Counted from the first letter of the stretch, positions 16,340 through 24,478 are shown. The stretch: DNA of 64,000 nucleotides from Microlunatus speluncae (GCF_009299835.1 NZ_VKCZ01000002.1:164274-228273); one strand, 5' to 3'. Notes: a model not told the origin generated them from the sequence alone. Made by a program: numbers and translations.

Positions 16340-17542
16340 ATGGCCGAGATATCCCCCCAGCCCGTCGCCAGCGGCGCGGACCGGCTGATCGTAGACCCTG
16401 GTCTGTTGGCCGGGAACGACCCGGTCGGCTTGATCACCAACTTCACCGGAGTGCAACGTGATCTGCGGCCGATCGCGGCCGGCCTGCTCGACGCCGGGCT
16501 CAAGCTGACCGCGCTGTTCGGGCCCGAGCACGGGTTGCAAGGGACGGCCCAGGCCGGCTTCACCGAGGATGCCGATCATGATCCGCTGACCGGGCTGCCG
16601 TTGTACGACACGTACCGCAAGACGCCGGCCGAGCAAGATCAACAGATCGAGGACTCCGGGGTCGCGACCCTGCTGTTCGATCTGCAGGACATCGGGGTGC
16701 GCTACTACACCTACGTCTGGACCATGTTCGACCTGATGCTCGCCGCCGGCCGGACCGGGCGCCGGTTCGTCGTGCTGGACCGGCCCAACCCGCTGACCGG
16801 GCTGGTCGCCGGCGGCCCCTGGCTGGAGCCGGGCAACGAGAGCTTCGTCGGCCGGGTCTCGATCCCGCTGCGGCACGGACTGACCGTGGGCGAACTGGCC
16901 GACCAGCTCAACCGGACCGCGGTCCGTGATCAACTCGGCCACCCGGTCGAGCTCGACGTGATCACCGCCGGCGGCTGGCAGCGCGGCCAGTGGCACGACG
17001 AGACCGGACTGGTCTGGATCCCGCCGTCACCCAACATCCCGACCCTGGACACGGCGCTCTGCTACGCCGGTACGGGTTTGTTCGAGGGCACCAACCTGAG
17101 CGAGGGCCGCGGCACCACCCGGCCGTTCGAGACCCTCGGCGCCCCGTTCTGCGATGCCCGGCTCGCCGCCGCGGTCACCGAGCGCGGCGTGCCCGGGGTG
17201 CTGCTCCGCGCGACCTCGTTCGTCCCGACCTTCCACAAGTACGCGGGCCAGACCTGCCACGGCGTGGCCCTGCACGTGGTCGACCGCACGGCCTTCGACC
17301 CGATCCGGACCAGCTGCGTGATCATGGAAGTCGCCGGCGAGCTCTATCCGGAGTTCGGTCAGCGCGAGGGCGGCGGCACCGGCGTGGACAACCCCGGCAG
17401 CACCAGCCACGCCCTGGACAAGCTCTGGGGCTCATCCGAGCTGCGCGACCGGATCACCGCCCGCGCCCCGCTGGAACCCCTCACCTCTCCCCCAACCCAC
17501 CCCTCAACCTGGATCGCCACCCCCGCCCTCCTCCGCTACTAA
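16340..17542 (+). CDS. namZ: DUF1343 / NamZ-type exo-beta-N-acetylmuramidase
   Basis: 400 residues from ATG 16340 with GGAAAGG upstream. Belongs to the DUF1343 family (B. subtilis YbbC, now NamZ), which releases MurNAc from non-reducing ends of peptidoglycan fragments. Signature segments are LFGPEHGLQG, the DLQDIGVRYYTYVWTM stretch near residues 113-128, DRPNPLTG and WIPPSPNIP. No signal peptide is visible, unlike B. subtilis NamZ, so it may act inside the cell on imported fragments. Divergent from murQ, supporting a shared pathway in which MurNAc would still need a kinase and transporter not in this window. Confidence 0.9.
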   Translation: MAEISPQPVASGADRLIVDPGLLAGNDPVGLITNFTGVQRDLRPIAAGLLDAGLKLTALFGPEHGLQGTAQAGFTEDADHDPLTGLPLYDTYRKTPAEQDQQIEDSGVATLLFDLQDIGVRYYTYVWTMFDLMLAAGRTGRRFVVLDRPNPLTGLVAGGPWLEPGNESFVGRVSIPLRHGLTVGELADQLNRTAVRDQLGHPVELDVITAGGWQRGQWHDETGLVWIPPSPNIPTLDTALCYAGTGLFEGTNLSEGRGTTRPFETLGAPFCDARLAAAVTERGVPGVLLRATSFVPTFHKYAGQTCHGVALHVVDRTAFDPIRTSCVIMEVAGELYPEFGQREGGGTGVDNPGSTSHALDKLWGSSELRDRITARAPLEPLTSPPTHPSTWIATPALLRY

Positions 17543-17548
17543 CGCCGA

Positions 17549-17603
17549 CCCGTCACTAACGCACGCGTTTTGACGGCGTGTCGGAGCACAAGTGACGTCT
17601 CGG
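17549..17603. repeat. Palindromic element, family B copy 1
   Basis: About 55 bases with ends CCCGTCAC...GTGACG and a core GACGGCGTGTCGG. Its reverse complement matches the element at 18603-18660 closely. The two copies flank the methyltransferase gene in inverted orientation. Confidence 0.7.
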
Positions 17604-17627
17604 CACCGGGGTACGGAACCGGGCGGC

Positions 17628-18431
17628 CTACTCGGGCTTCTGCCAGACCGCGACCTGCTTGGTGCTCACCGCCGTCAGCTCGGAGCGGTCCCAATCGGAC
17701 CAGCGGTGCTTCAGGGTCAGGCCGGCGATCCGGGCCATCAGGTCCATCTCGGCCGGCCAGGCATAGCGGAACGGGATCCGGTAGAACCGGCCCTGCCCGT
17801 CCGGGGTCACGGTCACGTGGTTGGACGAGAACTCCTGGGTCACGACGTCGTACTGGTCGAAGCCGAGGTAGCCGCCGCCCTCAGCGTTCGGCGCGACCGT
17901 GAACGGGACGGTGTCCTGGCCCGGCGGCAGCCGGCGCAGGTCCGGCAGCCCGACCTCGATGAGGAACAGCCCGCCCGGCCGCAGATGCGCGGCCGCGTTG
18001 CGGAAGACGTCGACCTGGCCGTCCTGGGTGGTGACGTTGCTGATCGTGTTGAACACCAGATAGACGAGCGAGAACTCCCCCGCGACCCGGGTCTTCGTCA
18101 TGTCGCCGATCGTGACGTCGATGCCGGCCCCGCCGGGCTTCTCGGCGATCCGCGCCGCCATCGCCCGGCTCAGCTCGATGCCGCTCACCGTCACGCCACG
18201 CTCAGCCAGCGGCACGGCGATCCGGCCGGTCCCGATGGCGAATTCGAGCACCGGTCCATCCCCGGCCAGGTCGGCGATCACATCCACCGCGGGAGTGATC
18301 ACCTCGGCTGCGTTGGCGCCGCCGGGGCTGTCATAGCCGGCAGCGACGCTCTCCGGGAACCAGCCGTCCGCCAGGTCGTCATCGGGTCCGAGTGGCCGGC
18401 TCGGTTGATCATTGCTCGCGTGGTCCGTCAC
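17628..18431 (-). CDS. Class I SAM-dependent methyltransferase
   Basis: 267 residues from GTG 18431 (VTDHASNDQPSRPLG); the start is uncertain because no strong Shine-Dalgarno is seen. Rossmann-like methyltransferase: motif I VLEFAIGTGRIAVPLA near residues 65-80, acidic loop SGIELSRAM, motif IV-like FSLVYLVFNTISN, post-motif HLRPGGLFLIEVG. Resembles the Methyltransf_25/YcgJ group of small-molecule methyltransferases; substrate unknown. Flanked on both sides by family B palindromic elements. Confidence 0.88.
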   Translation of the reverse strand: MTDHASNDQPSRPLGPDDDLADGWFPESVAAGYDSPGGANAAEVITPAVDVIADLAGDGPVLEFAIGTGRIAVPLAERGVTVSGIELSRAMAARIAEKPGGAGIDVTIGDMTKTRVAGEFSLVYLVFNTISNVTTQDGQVDVFRNAAAHLRPGGLFLIEVGLPDLRRLPPGQDTVPFTVAPNAEGGGYLGFDQYDVVTQEFSSNHVTVTPDGQGRFYRIPFRYAWPAEMDLMARIAGLTLKHRWSDWDRSELTAVSTKQVAVWQKPE

Positions 18432-18507
18432 GGGCGATGACGCTACGCCCCCGCACGTCCGGCGCTCCACTCATTTCCGGCGGCGCGTGTGAGGCCGAAC
18501 GGGCCTG

Positions 18508-18532
18508 CCCTTCGACAGGCTCAGGGAACGAA
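18508..18532 (+). repeat. CTTCGACAGGCTCAGG-type repeat
   Basis: CCCTTCGACAGGCTCAGGGA followed by ACGAA, identical over this span to the copies at 40664 and 60069. Confidence 0.85.
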
Positions 18533-18602
18533 ACCCGAACGCCCCCTCACTCGGCCACCATCCTCGGTTCCAAACCGGGGTGCGATCGCCGTGAACTCTG
18601 AT

Positions 18603-18660
18603 TGAGACGTCACTCGCGCACCGACACGCCGCAGAAACGCGTGCGTTTGTGCCCTGTCGG
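18603..18660. repeat. Palindromic element, family B copy 2
   Basis: Begins GAGACGTCACTCGCGCACCG and contains CGACACGCCGCAGAAACGCG. Shares most of its length with the reverse complement of 17549-17603, and the CGACACGCCGCA core with 60212-60264. Confidence 0.7.
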
Positions 18661-18774
18661 CGGATTCGGGGATGGGTTGAGAAGTCACGGGGTGGGATGG
18701 GTTGAGGGAAGTAATTGACCTCGGGTGGTGGGGCGGGTTGACTGATCATGATCACGCGCGAGAGAAAGACGGGT

Positions 18775-19749
18775 ATGACCGACACCTCCACCACGGCCGG
18801 GGTCCGCGTTCGCGGGTTCCGGGCCGGCGACGGACCCCTGCTGGCCGAGAGCTGGACCCGGGCGGCGCCCGGGGATCCGATCAGCTATCAGAGATTCCGC
18901 GACCTGGTGCTGCTGGACCGCAACTTCGATCCGGCGGGGCTGCAGGTGGCCGAGGTCGACGGGGTGCCGGTCGGCGCGGCGTACGCGGTCCGCCGGCTGA
19001 TTCCCGAGGCCGGATCGGATCTGCAGCCGGAGACCGGCTGGATCGGCTTCTTCTTCGTCGATCCGCGGGCCCAGCGGCGCGGGATCGGCCGGGCGTTGAT
19101 CACCGCGGCGCTGGACTGGTTGCGGGGCCAGGGCTGCCGGACCGTCTTCTTCTCCCCCACCACGCCGAACTACTTCCTGCCCGGCCTGGACGCCGACCGC
19201 TATCCGGCCGCCGACACACTGCTCCGCGAGCTCGGCTTCGAGACCCATTACCAGGCGGTTGCCATGGACCGGAGCCTGAACGACTACGCGCTGCCGAACG
19301 ACGTCCGTGATCAACTCGACCGGCTCGCGGCCGACGGCTACCGGTTCGGCAGCCCGACCTCGGACGAGCTTCCGAGCTTGATCACCATCGCCGGAGAGGC
19401 GTTCAACGCCGACTGGGCCCGGGGCATCAGGGAGGCCGTGATCGGCGGATTGCCGCTGGACCGGATCGTCGCCGTCTTCGATCCGGCCGGCGAGCCGCTC
19501 GGCTGGGCCATGCACGGCACCTACGAGCAGGTGCCGGAGCGGTTCGGGCCGTTCGGCGTGCTGCCGACGAAGCGCGGGCTCGGCCTGGGCAAGATGCTGC
19601 TACACCTCACCCTGGAACGGATGCGGGCGGCCGGCTGCCACAGCGCCTGGTTCCTCTGGACCGACACCAAGTCGGCGGCCGGGCAGCTCTATCTGAAGAC
19701 CGGCTTCACCGTCACCCGGACGTTCACGATCATGAAGACGGGGCTCTGA
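18775..19749 (+). CDS. GNAT family N-acetyltransferase (two GNAT-like halves)
   Basis: 324 residues from ATG 18775 (MTDTSTTAGVRVRGF); an ATG 27 bases upstream adds nine residues. The N-terminal half has a GNAT acetyl-CoA motif A (WIGFFFVDPRAQRRGIGRALITAALDWL, about residues 86-113). The C-terminal half has a second one (FGVLPTKRGLGLGKMLLHLTLERMRAAGC) and ends in YLKTGFTVTRTFTIM. Such duplicated GNATs acetylate small amines or sugars. It is followed 2 bases later by a PIG-L deacetylase, so acetylation and deacetylation activities may be paired. Confidence 0.87.
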   Translation: MTDTSTTAGVRVRGFRAGDGPLLAESWTRAAPGDPISYQRFRDLVLLDRNFDPAGLQVAEVDGVPVGAAYAVRRLIPEAGSDLQPETGWIGFFFVDPRAQRRGIGRALITAALDWLRGQGCRTVFFSPTTPNYFLPGLDADRYPAADTLLRELGFETHYQAVAMDRSLNDYALPNDVRDQLDRLAADGYRFGSPTSDELPSLITIAGEAFNADWARGIREAVIGGLPLDRIVAVFDPAGEPLGWAMHGTYEQVPERFGPFGVLPTKRGLGLGKMLLHLTLERMRAAGCHSAWFLWTDTKSAAGQLYLKTGFTVTRTFTIMKTGL

Positions 19750-19751
19750 TC

Positions 19752-20441
19752 ATGACCAACACCGTGCTGGCCGTCGGCGGCCACATCGGCGACATGGACC
19801 TCACCGCGGGCCCGACGCTGGCCAAGGTGACCGGCGACGGCGGCCGGGCCATCATCGTCGCGCTGACGTACGGCGAACGGGGTCACCCCAAGCTGTCGCC
19901 GGCGGAATACCAAGATCAGAAGGTGGCCGAGGGCCGGTCCTTCGCCGAGCAGATCGGGGCCGAGTTCCACGTCTTCGACTACAGCGACGGCTTCCTGCCC
20001 AACGACGACGAGGTGGCCCGGCAGCTGGAGACGCTGATCCGCGATACCAAGCCGGACACGCTGATCGCGCACTGGAAGCACAGCATCCATCGTGATCATG
20101 AACACGCCTCGGCGATCGCCGAGCGAGCGCGGTTCCTGGCCTCGCTGCCCAGTGATCATGAGCTGCCCCGGCACGGGATCAGACGATTCCTCTACGCCGA
20201 GAACTGGGAGGACGCCGAGGGCTACGCGCCCAATGTCTCGGTGCCGATCCCGGACGAGGCGTTCGAGCGCTGGCGGACGGCGATCTCCGGGCAGGCGTTC
20301 GCGCGCGGCGAGACGTACGGCTTCCGCTACATCGACTACTACACGGCCTTGATGACGGTGCGCGGCTGTCTGGCTGGGCACGCGCGGGCGGCCGGCTTCC
20401 GGCGCCCCGAATCCGGCAGTCAGGTGCTGACCGAGCTCTAG
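19752..20441 (+). CDS. PIG-L family deacetylase
   Basis: 229 residues from ATG 19752. Zn-dependent N-acetylglucosaminyl deacetylase-like fold (MshB/BshB superfamily). The usual AHPDDE motif appears as GGHIGDMD at residues 9-16, keeping the metal-binding His and Asp but not the PDD core. The second His motif lies at HWKHSIHRDHEHAS, near residues 107-120. This variant is a recognisable subfamily of PIG-L proteins. It follows the GNAT gene by 2 bases, so the two form one operon. Natural substrate unknown, perhaps an N-acetyl sugar. Confidence 0.85.
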   Translation: MTNTVLAVGGHIGDMDLTAGPTLAKVTGDGGRAIIVALTYGERGHPKLSPAEYQDQKVAEGRSFAEQIGAEFHVFDYSDGFLPNDDEVARQLETLIRDTKPDTLIAHWKHSIHRDHEHASAIAERARFLASLPSDHELPRHGIRRFLYAENWEDAEGYAPNVSVPIPDEAFERWRTAISGQAFARGETYGFRYIDYYTALMTVRGCLAGHARAAGFRRPESGSQVLTEL

Positions 20442-20447
20442 CGCCGA

Positions 20448-20918
20448 TCAACTCCCGGCGGGGTCCGGGGGCGAGCCAGGCCCGCTCAGGATGTCGATGT
20501 CGGTCGCGCGCATCGGCTGGCCGCAGCCGGAACAGCGCAGTTCGACGTGGCTGATCTCGCCGCAGGCGTGGTGCCGGTACAACACCGGCGGGCCGGCTTC
20601 GCCGGCGGTCCAGCGGTCACCCCACCGCACCATCACCAGCAGCAGGTCGCACAGTTCGGTGCCCTTGACGGTGAGCACGTACTCCTGCCGCAGCGGGCGC
20701 TGCGAGTAGGCGCGCCGTTCCAGCACGCCGTTGTCGACCAGCCAGTTCAGCCGTTCGGTCAGCACCTTGCGCGAGATCCCGAGATCCTCCTGCAACTGGG
20801 CGAACCGGGTCATCCCGACGTAGACGTCGCGCAGGATCAGCGGCGACCACGGCTCGCCGATGACGTCCAGGGTGCGGGCGATCGAGCAGGCCATCTCACC
20901 GAAGTTGGTGCGCTGCAT
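20448..20918 (-). CDS. HxlR-type winged-helix regulator with C-terminal Cys motifs
   Basis: 156 residues from ATG 20918. HxlR family: CSIARTLDVIGEPWSPLILRDVYVGMTRFAQLQEDLGISRKVLTERLNWLVDNGVLER is the canonical winged helix. The C-terminus HHACG...LRCSGCGQPM could bind zinc. Divergently transcribed from a DUF899 gene with an inverted repeat between them, so it probably represses that gene and itself in response to an electrophile or thiol signal, as other HxlR proteins do. Confidence 0.9.
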   Translation of the reverse strand: MQRTNFGEMACSIARTLDVIGEPWSPLILRDVYVGMTRFAQLQEDLGISRKVLTERLNWLVDNGVLERRAYSQRPLRQEYVLTVKGTELCDLLLVMVRWGDRWTAGEAGPPVLYRHHACGEISHVELRCSGCGQPMRATDIDILSGPGSPPDPAGS

Positions 20919-20938
20919 CCTCGGATCCTAGCGCAGTA

Positions 20939-20955
20939 GGTTCCCTTAAGGAACC
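20939..20955. promoter_or_regulatory. Candidate HxlR operator
   Basis: GGTTCC-N5-GGAACC inverted repeat in the short divergent region between the HxlR regulator (start 20918) and the DUF899 gene (start 21005). The position and symmetry suit autoregulation. Confidence 0.55.
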
Positions 20956-21004
20956 GTCTTTGCTACCGTCGAAGGACGTGAACCTCCGAGGGAAGGAACC
21001 GTTG

Positions 21005-21658
21005 ATGGCTCGCCCACAGGTCGTGACCGCCGAGCAGTGGCAGACCGAACGCGACGCGCTGCTGGTCAAGGAGAAGGAGCACACCCGGGCGCTCGACGCG
21101 CTGGCCGCCGAGCGCCGCCGGCTGCCGATGGTCCGGCTCCGCATCGACTACGAGTTCACCGCCCCGGACGGCCGTACGGTGGGCCTGACCGACCTGTTCG
21201 CCGGCCGCCGGCAACTGGTGATCTATCACGTGATGATGGCGCCCGGGCAGGACTGGATCTGCGACGGCTGTGCCTCCTGGACCGACAACGTCGGCGACCA
21301 GTCCCACCTCAACGCCCGCGACACCGGCCTGATCCTGATGGCGCCGGCCCCGCAGGACGAGATCGAGGTGGTCCGGCGGCGGTTCGGGTGGACCGTGCCC
21401 TGGTTCTCCTCCGGCGGCAGCGACTTCGACGCCGACCTCGGCATCGGCCCCGGCTTCGGGCTGAGCGTGCTGCTCCGCGACGGCGACGAGGTGTTCCGCT
21501 CCTATTACACCGACGGCCGCGGCGTGGACCGGCTGCGGCTGGACCTCAACCTGCTCGACCTGACCCCGTACGGCCGGCAGGAGGAATGGGAGGACTCGCC
21601 CGACGGCTGGCCGCAGACTCCCACCATGGCGTGGATGCGCCTCCGCGACGAATACTGA
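21005..21658 (+). CDS. DUF899 thioredoxin-like protein
   Basis: 217 residues from ATG 21005, preceded by GGAAGGAACCGTTG. DUF899 proteins have a thioredoxin-like fold: LVIYHVMMAPGQDWICDGCASWTDN around residues 73-97 carries a CDGC pair where thioredoxins have CXXC. The C-terminus (SPDGWPQTPTMAWMRLRDEY) is a family hallmark. Function is not established; co-regulation with HxlR suggests a thiol or electrophile stress role. Cytosolic, no signal peptide. Confidence 0.9.
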   Translation: MARPQVVTAEQWQTERDALLVKEKEHTRALDALAAERRRLPMVRLRIDYEFTAPDGRTVGLTDLFAGRRQLVIYHVMMAPGQDWICDGCASWTDNVGDQSHLNARDTGLILMAPAPQDEIEVVRRRFGWTVPWFSSGGSDFDADLGIGPGFGLSVLLRDGDEVFRSYYTDGRGVDRLRLDLNLLDLTPYGRQEEWEDSPDGWPQTPTMAWMRLRDEY

Positions 21659-21971
21659 CCGGGCCACCGAGACCACCGCCTCGACCGGTCCACACCCCCC
21701 CTCGCCCCACCTTGTGCGGCCTCGCGCCGGCAACAGGTGGGGCGAAGCACGAGCACGTGGGGCGAAGCAGCCGAAGAGCGACCGCACCACCTCACAAGCG
21801 GCCCGCACCGCGGGCCGGGCGAATCCGCCGGCGGGAAGGTCGAACGCGCCGCCCGCATCCGACTCGCCCGATGCCCACCCTCGCCCCACCGAGCGCGGCT
21901 CCGCGCCCACCACAGATGCCCCGAAGCATGAGTACGCGGCGCGAAGCCGGCAGCGACCCGGCCGGTTGGTG
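21659..21971. other. 313-base intergenic region with repeated GTGGGGCGAAGCA units
   Basis: Convergent-gene spacer. An inverted pair TCGCCCCACCT (21702-21712) and AGGTGGGGCGA (21735-21745) could act as a bidirectional terminator. GTGGGGCGAAGCA is repeated at 21758-21770, and another CTCGCCCCACC copy lies near 21884. No supported gene. Confidence 0.6.
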
Positions 21972-22883
21972 TCAGTGGCGCTTGCTGGTGTGCCGGGAAC
22001 GAACGACCGCGTACGTGCTCTCCAGGGCCTCGATCGCCGTGTCGTAGTAGCGCTGGGCGACCCCGGCGAACAGGCAGTCGACCAGGGCCAGCTGGGCGAT
22101 CCGGCTGGACATGGCGCCGGACCGGAAGGTGGTCTCCCGAGCCGCGGTGATCAAGAGGTGATCGGCCGCCTCGCCGATCGGTGAACCGCGGAAGTTGGTG
22201 ATCGCGACAGTCGTCGCGCCCCGCCGCCGGGCCACGCCCAGCATGTCGATCGTGTCGACGGTGGTCCCGGTGTGCGAGATGCCGACGGCGACGTCGCCCT
22301 GGTTGAGCACCGCAGCCGAGGTCAGCGCCTGGTGCGGATCGGGCCAGATGAAGGAGATCAGGCCGATCCGGTGCAGCTTCTGGTGCAGGTCGTGGCCGAC
22401 CAGGGCACTGGCACCGGCACCGTAGATGTCGATCCGGCCGGCCTTGGCAACGGCCTCGACGGCGGCCTCGAGCTCGGTCAGGTCCAACGCCGCGGCGGTC
22501 TCCTCGATCGCCCGGGCGTCGGCATGGGTGATCTTACGCACCACGTCGGAGAGCGAGTCGGTGGCACTGATCGTGCCGGTGATCGGGCCGTCGCCGTTCT
22601 GGCCGGACTCCTCCCACTGCGCCGCCCGGGCCAGCGCGATCCGCAACTCGGGGTAGCCGGCCAGGCCCAGCGCGCGGCAGAACCGCAGCACCGTGGTCTC
22701 GGACGTCTCGCATTGCCGGGCCACCGCCGTGATCGAACTCTCCGACACCGCGGCCGGGTCAGCCAGCACGGCCTCCGCGACGCGTTGCTCGGCGGGCCGC
22801 AAATTAGGCAGCACCCCTCGGACGCGGATCAGGATCGAGCCAGGGCGCCGGGTTTCGGCCGGGCCATTCGTCGTCGTCGGCAT
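21972..22883 (-). CDS. RpiR/MurR-family transcriptional regulator
   Basis: 303 residues from ATG 22883 with AGAGGGA upstream. The N-terminal RpiR-type HTH (LRPAEQRVAEAVLADPAAVSESSITAVARQCETSETTVLRFCRALGLAGYPELRIALA, about residues 27-85) is followed by a SIS sugar-phosphate-binding domain (IDIYGAGASALVGHDLHQKLHRIG; VAVGISHTGTTVDTIDMLGVARRRGATTVAITNF). In this genome context it is a good candidate for a MurNAc-6-phosphate-responsive regulator of murQ/namZ, although other RpiR proteins sense different sugar phosphates. Confidence 0.92.
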   Translation of the reverse strand: MPTTTNGPAETRRPGSILIRVRGVLPNLRPAEQRVAEAVLADPAAVSESSITAVARQCETSETTVLRFCRALGLAGYPELRIALARAAQWEESGQNGDGPITGTISATDSLSDVVRKITHADARAIEETAAALDLTELEAAVEAVAKAGRIDIYGAGASALVGHDLHQKLHRIGLISFIWPDPHQALTSAAVLNQGDVAVGISHTGTTVDTIDMLGVARRRGATTVAITNFRGSPIGEAADHLLITAARETTFRSGAMSSRIAQLALVDCLFAGVAQRYYDTAIEALESTYAVVRSRHTSKRH

Positions 22884-22908
22884 GTGTCCCTCTTCACTCG
22901 GTCGATAC

Positions 22909-22929
22909 CAAAGGGGGTGGCCCCCTTTG
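22909..22929. promoter_or_regulatory. Perfect hairpin upstream of the RpiR gene
   Basis: CAAAGGGGG-TGG-CCCCCTTTG, a 9-bp stem with a 3-base loop, 26 bases before the RpiR start codon. It could be an autoregulatory operator, a 5'-UTR hairpin, or a boundary terminator. Confidence 0.5.
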
Positions 22930-23040
22930 AATCCCCCGCGTCGCGCCGCGAACCAACGCGGCACCCTAGTCTGCTGCTCCTGAGGCGAGCCTACCGAGCG
23001 CGGCCCCCGCGCGCTGGGAAGCCCGCCAGGAGGGAGCGCG

Positions 23041-23670
23041 ATGTCGACTTCCGACCCCGCGGCGCCGGTCGTGCTGCTGCACGGCGGGATCTGGGCCGAG
23101 CTGGACGCCGAGCGTTTCTGGCATCGCCCGGGAATCAGCGCGGGCCTGACGGCCGCCGGCTTCCAGGTCGCGGCCCCGGATCGGCCCGCGCGGCCGGAGA
23201 GTTGGCGGACGGAGGCCCGGGCCCTCGCCGGACTGCTGCCCGACCGGAGGGCGGTGGTCGTCGCCGGATCCAACGGCTGCTCCGCGGCGGTACGGCTCGC
23301 GCTCGACACCCCCGACGCAGTCGGCCGGCTCGTCCTGGCCTGGCCGGCGACCGCGGGCGACCCGGCCGTCGACGCCGGCACCAGGAACCGGCTGACCCGC
23401 CTCGGCGCCCCGGAGCGGGTGGTCGGGGACCTCCTCGCCGGCGAAACCCTGCGCGGCATCGCCGATGCCGAGCTGGCCACGCTCTACGTCCCGGTCGCGG
23501 TGATCGGGTCGATCCCCGACAATCCGGCGCACCAACGGCGGACCGTCGACGCGCTGCTCCGGCTGGTGCCCGGGGCCAGGGAATCGGCCGGATCGCCGGA
23601 GCCGCCGCGGCCCGAGTTCCCGCCCCACCGGGACCGCTTCGTCGCCGCGTTGATCGCCCTGATATCTTGA
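23041..23670 (+). CDS. Alpha/beta-hydrolase-like protein
   Basis: 209 residues from ATG 23041 with AGGAGGGAGC upstream. Alpha/beta-hydrolase features are the oxyanion segment VVLLHGG at residues 10-16, the nucleophile elbow VVAGSNGCSAAVRLAL near 78-93 (G-S-N-G-C replacing GxSxG, so the nucleophile may be Ser or altered), and VAVIGSIPDNPAH, where the acid usually lies. A C-terminal His near PPHRDRF completes a possible triad. Short for the family. The substrate is unknown. Its last codons overlap the palindromic operator of the next gene. Confidence 0.75.
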   Translation: MSTSDPAAPVVLLHGGIWAELDAERFWHRPGISAGLTAAGFQVAAPDRPARPESWRTEARALAGLLPDRRAVVVAGSNGCSAAVRLALDTPDAVGRLVLAWPATAGDPAVDAGTRNRLTRLGAPERVVGDLLAGETLRGIADAELATLYVPVAVIGSIPDNPAHQRRTVDALLRLVPGARESAGSPEPPRPEFPPHRDRFVAALIALIS

Positions 23671-23680
23671 TGTCAAGATA
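23663..23680. promoter_or_regulatory. MarR-type palindrome upstream of tam
   Basis: TATCTTGA-TG-TCAAGATA is a perfect 8-bp-arm inverted repeat overlapping the stop codon of the upstream gene and lying 23 bases before the tam start. Sites of this form are associated with MarR-family regulators such as Streptomyces TamR, which controls tam. No MarR gene is in this window. Confidence 0.6.
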
Positions 23681-23703
23681 ACTTCGTGATCAAGGAGTAC
23701 ACG

Positions 23704-24474
23704 ATGCCGACCTGGGATCCCGCTGTCTATCTCCAGTTCGCCGACCAGCGGTCCCGGCCGTACGTCGACCTCGTCAGCCGGATCGTCAGCGCCGAGCCGG
23801 CCACGGTCGTCGATCTCGGCTGCGGCCCCGGCCAGTTGACCGCCTCGCTGCGGCAGCGCTGGCCGGCGGCGACGATCACCGGCATCGACTCCTCGCCGGA
23901 GATGATCGAGCGGGCGCGGTCGTACGCCGACGAACAACTCTCCTTCGCCGTTGGCGATGTCCGGGACTGGGAGCCGGCGGCCCCCGTCGATGTGATCATC
24001 AGCAACGCAACCCTGCAGTGGATCCCCGAGCACCGGGCCCTGCTGCCCAAGCTGGCCGAGCAGCTGACCGGTGGCGGCTGGCTGGCGTTCCAGGTGCCGG
24101 GCAACTTCGACCAGCCCAGCCACACGCTGCTGTACGAGCTTGCCCGCGACCCGCGGTTCGCCGACTGGACCCGACGCAGCGAACTGCGGCCGGTCGTCAC
24201 CGCGGCCGAGTATCTCGATGATCTTGCCGGGCTCGGGTTCACGGTCGACGCCTGGGAGACCACCTACCTGCATGTCCTGGAGGGGCCCGACCCGGTCTTC
24301 CGCTGGATCTCCGGCACCGGCGCCCGGCCGGTGCTGCAGTCGCTGCCGGAGCCGCAGCGCGCCGAGTTCGTCGCCGACTACACGGCCCGGCTGCGCGAGG
24401 CCTACCCGGCCCGGGACCACGGCACCGTGCTCCCCTTCCGCCGCGTCTTCGTCGTCGCGCACCGGACACAATAG
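23704..24474 (+). CDS. tam: Trans-aconitate 2-methyltransferase
   Basis: 256 residues from ATG 23704 with AAGGAG 6-7 bases upstream. SAM-dependent enzyme that methylates trans-aconitate, a spontaneous by-product of cis-aconitate that inhibits aconitase. Motif I VVDLGCGPGQLTASL near residues 36-50, GIDSSPEM, then NATLQWIPEHRALLPKLAEQLTGGGWLAFQVPGNFDQPSH, the diagnostic Tam block around residues 101-140. The length is typical of the family. First of a three-gene unit with two acetyltransferases. Confidence 0.93.
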   Translation: MPTWDPAVYLQFADQRSRPYVDLVSRIVSAEPATVVDLGCGPGQLTASLRQRWPAATITGIDSSPEMIERARSYADEQLSFAVGDVRDWEPAAPVDVIISNATLQWIPEHRALLPKLAEQLTGGGWLAFQVPGNFDQPSHTLLYELARDPRFADWTRRSELRPVVTAAEYLDDLAGLGFTVDAWETTYLHVLEGPDPVFRWISGTGARPVLQSLPEPQRAEFVADYTARLREAYPARDHGTVLPFRRVFVVAHRTQ

Positions 24475-24478
24475 GGCC

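Larger units (their letters stand above)
18432..18774. other. 343-base intergenic region with two kinds of repeats
   Basis: Contains a CTTCGACAGGCTCAGGGAACG repeat (18508-18532), a family B palindromic element (18603-18660), and a G-rich stretch with repeated GGGTTGAG before the GNAT gene. No supported coding region. Confidence 0.65.
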
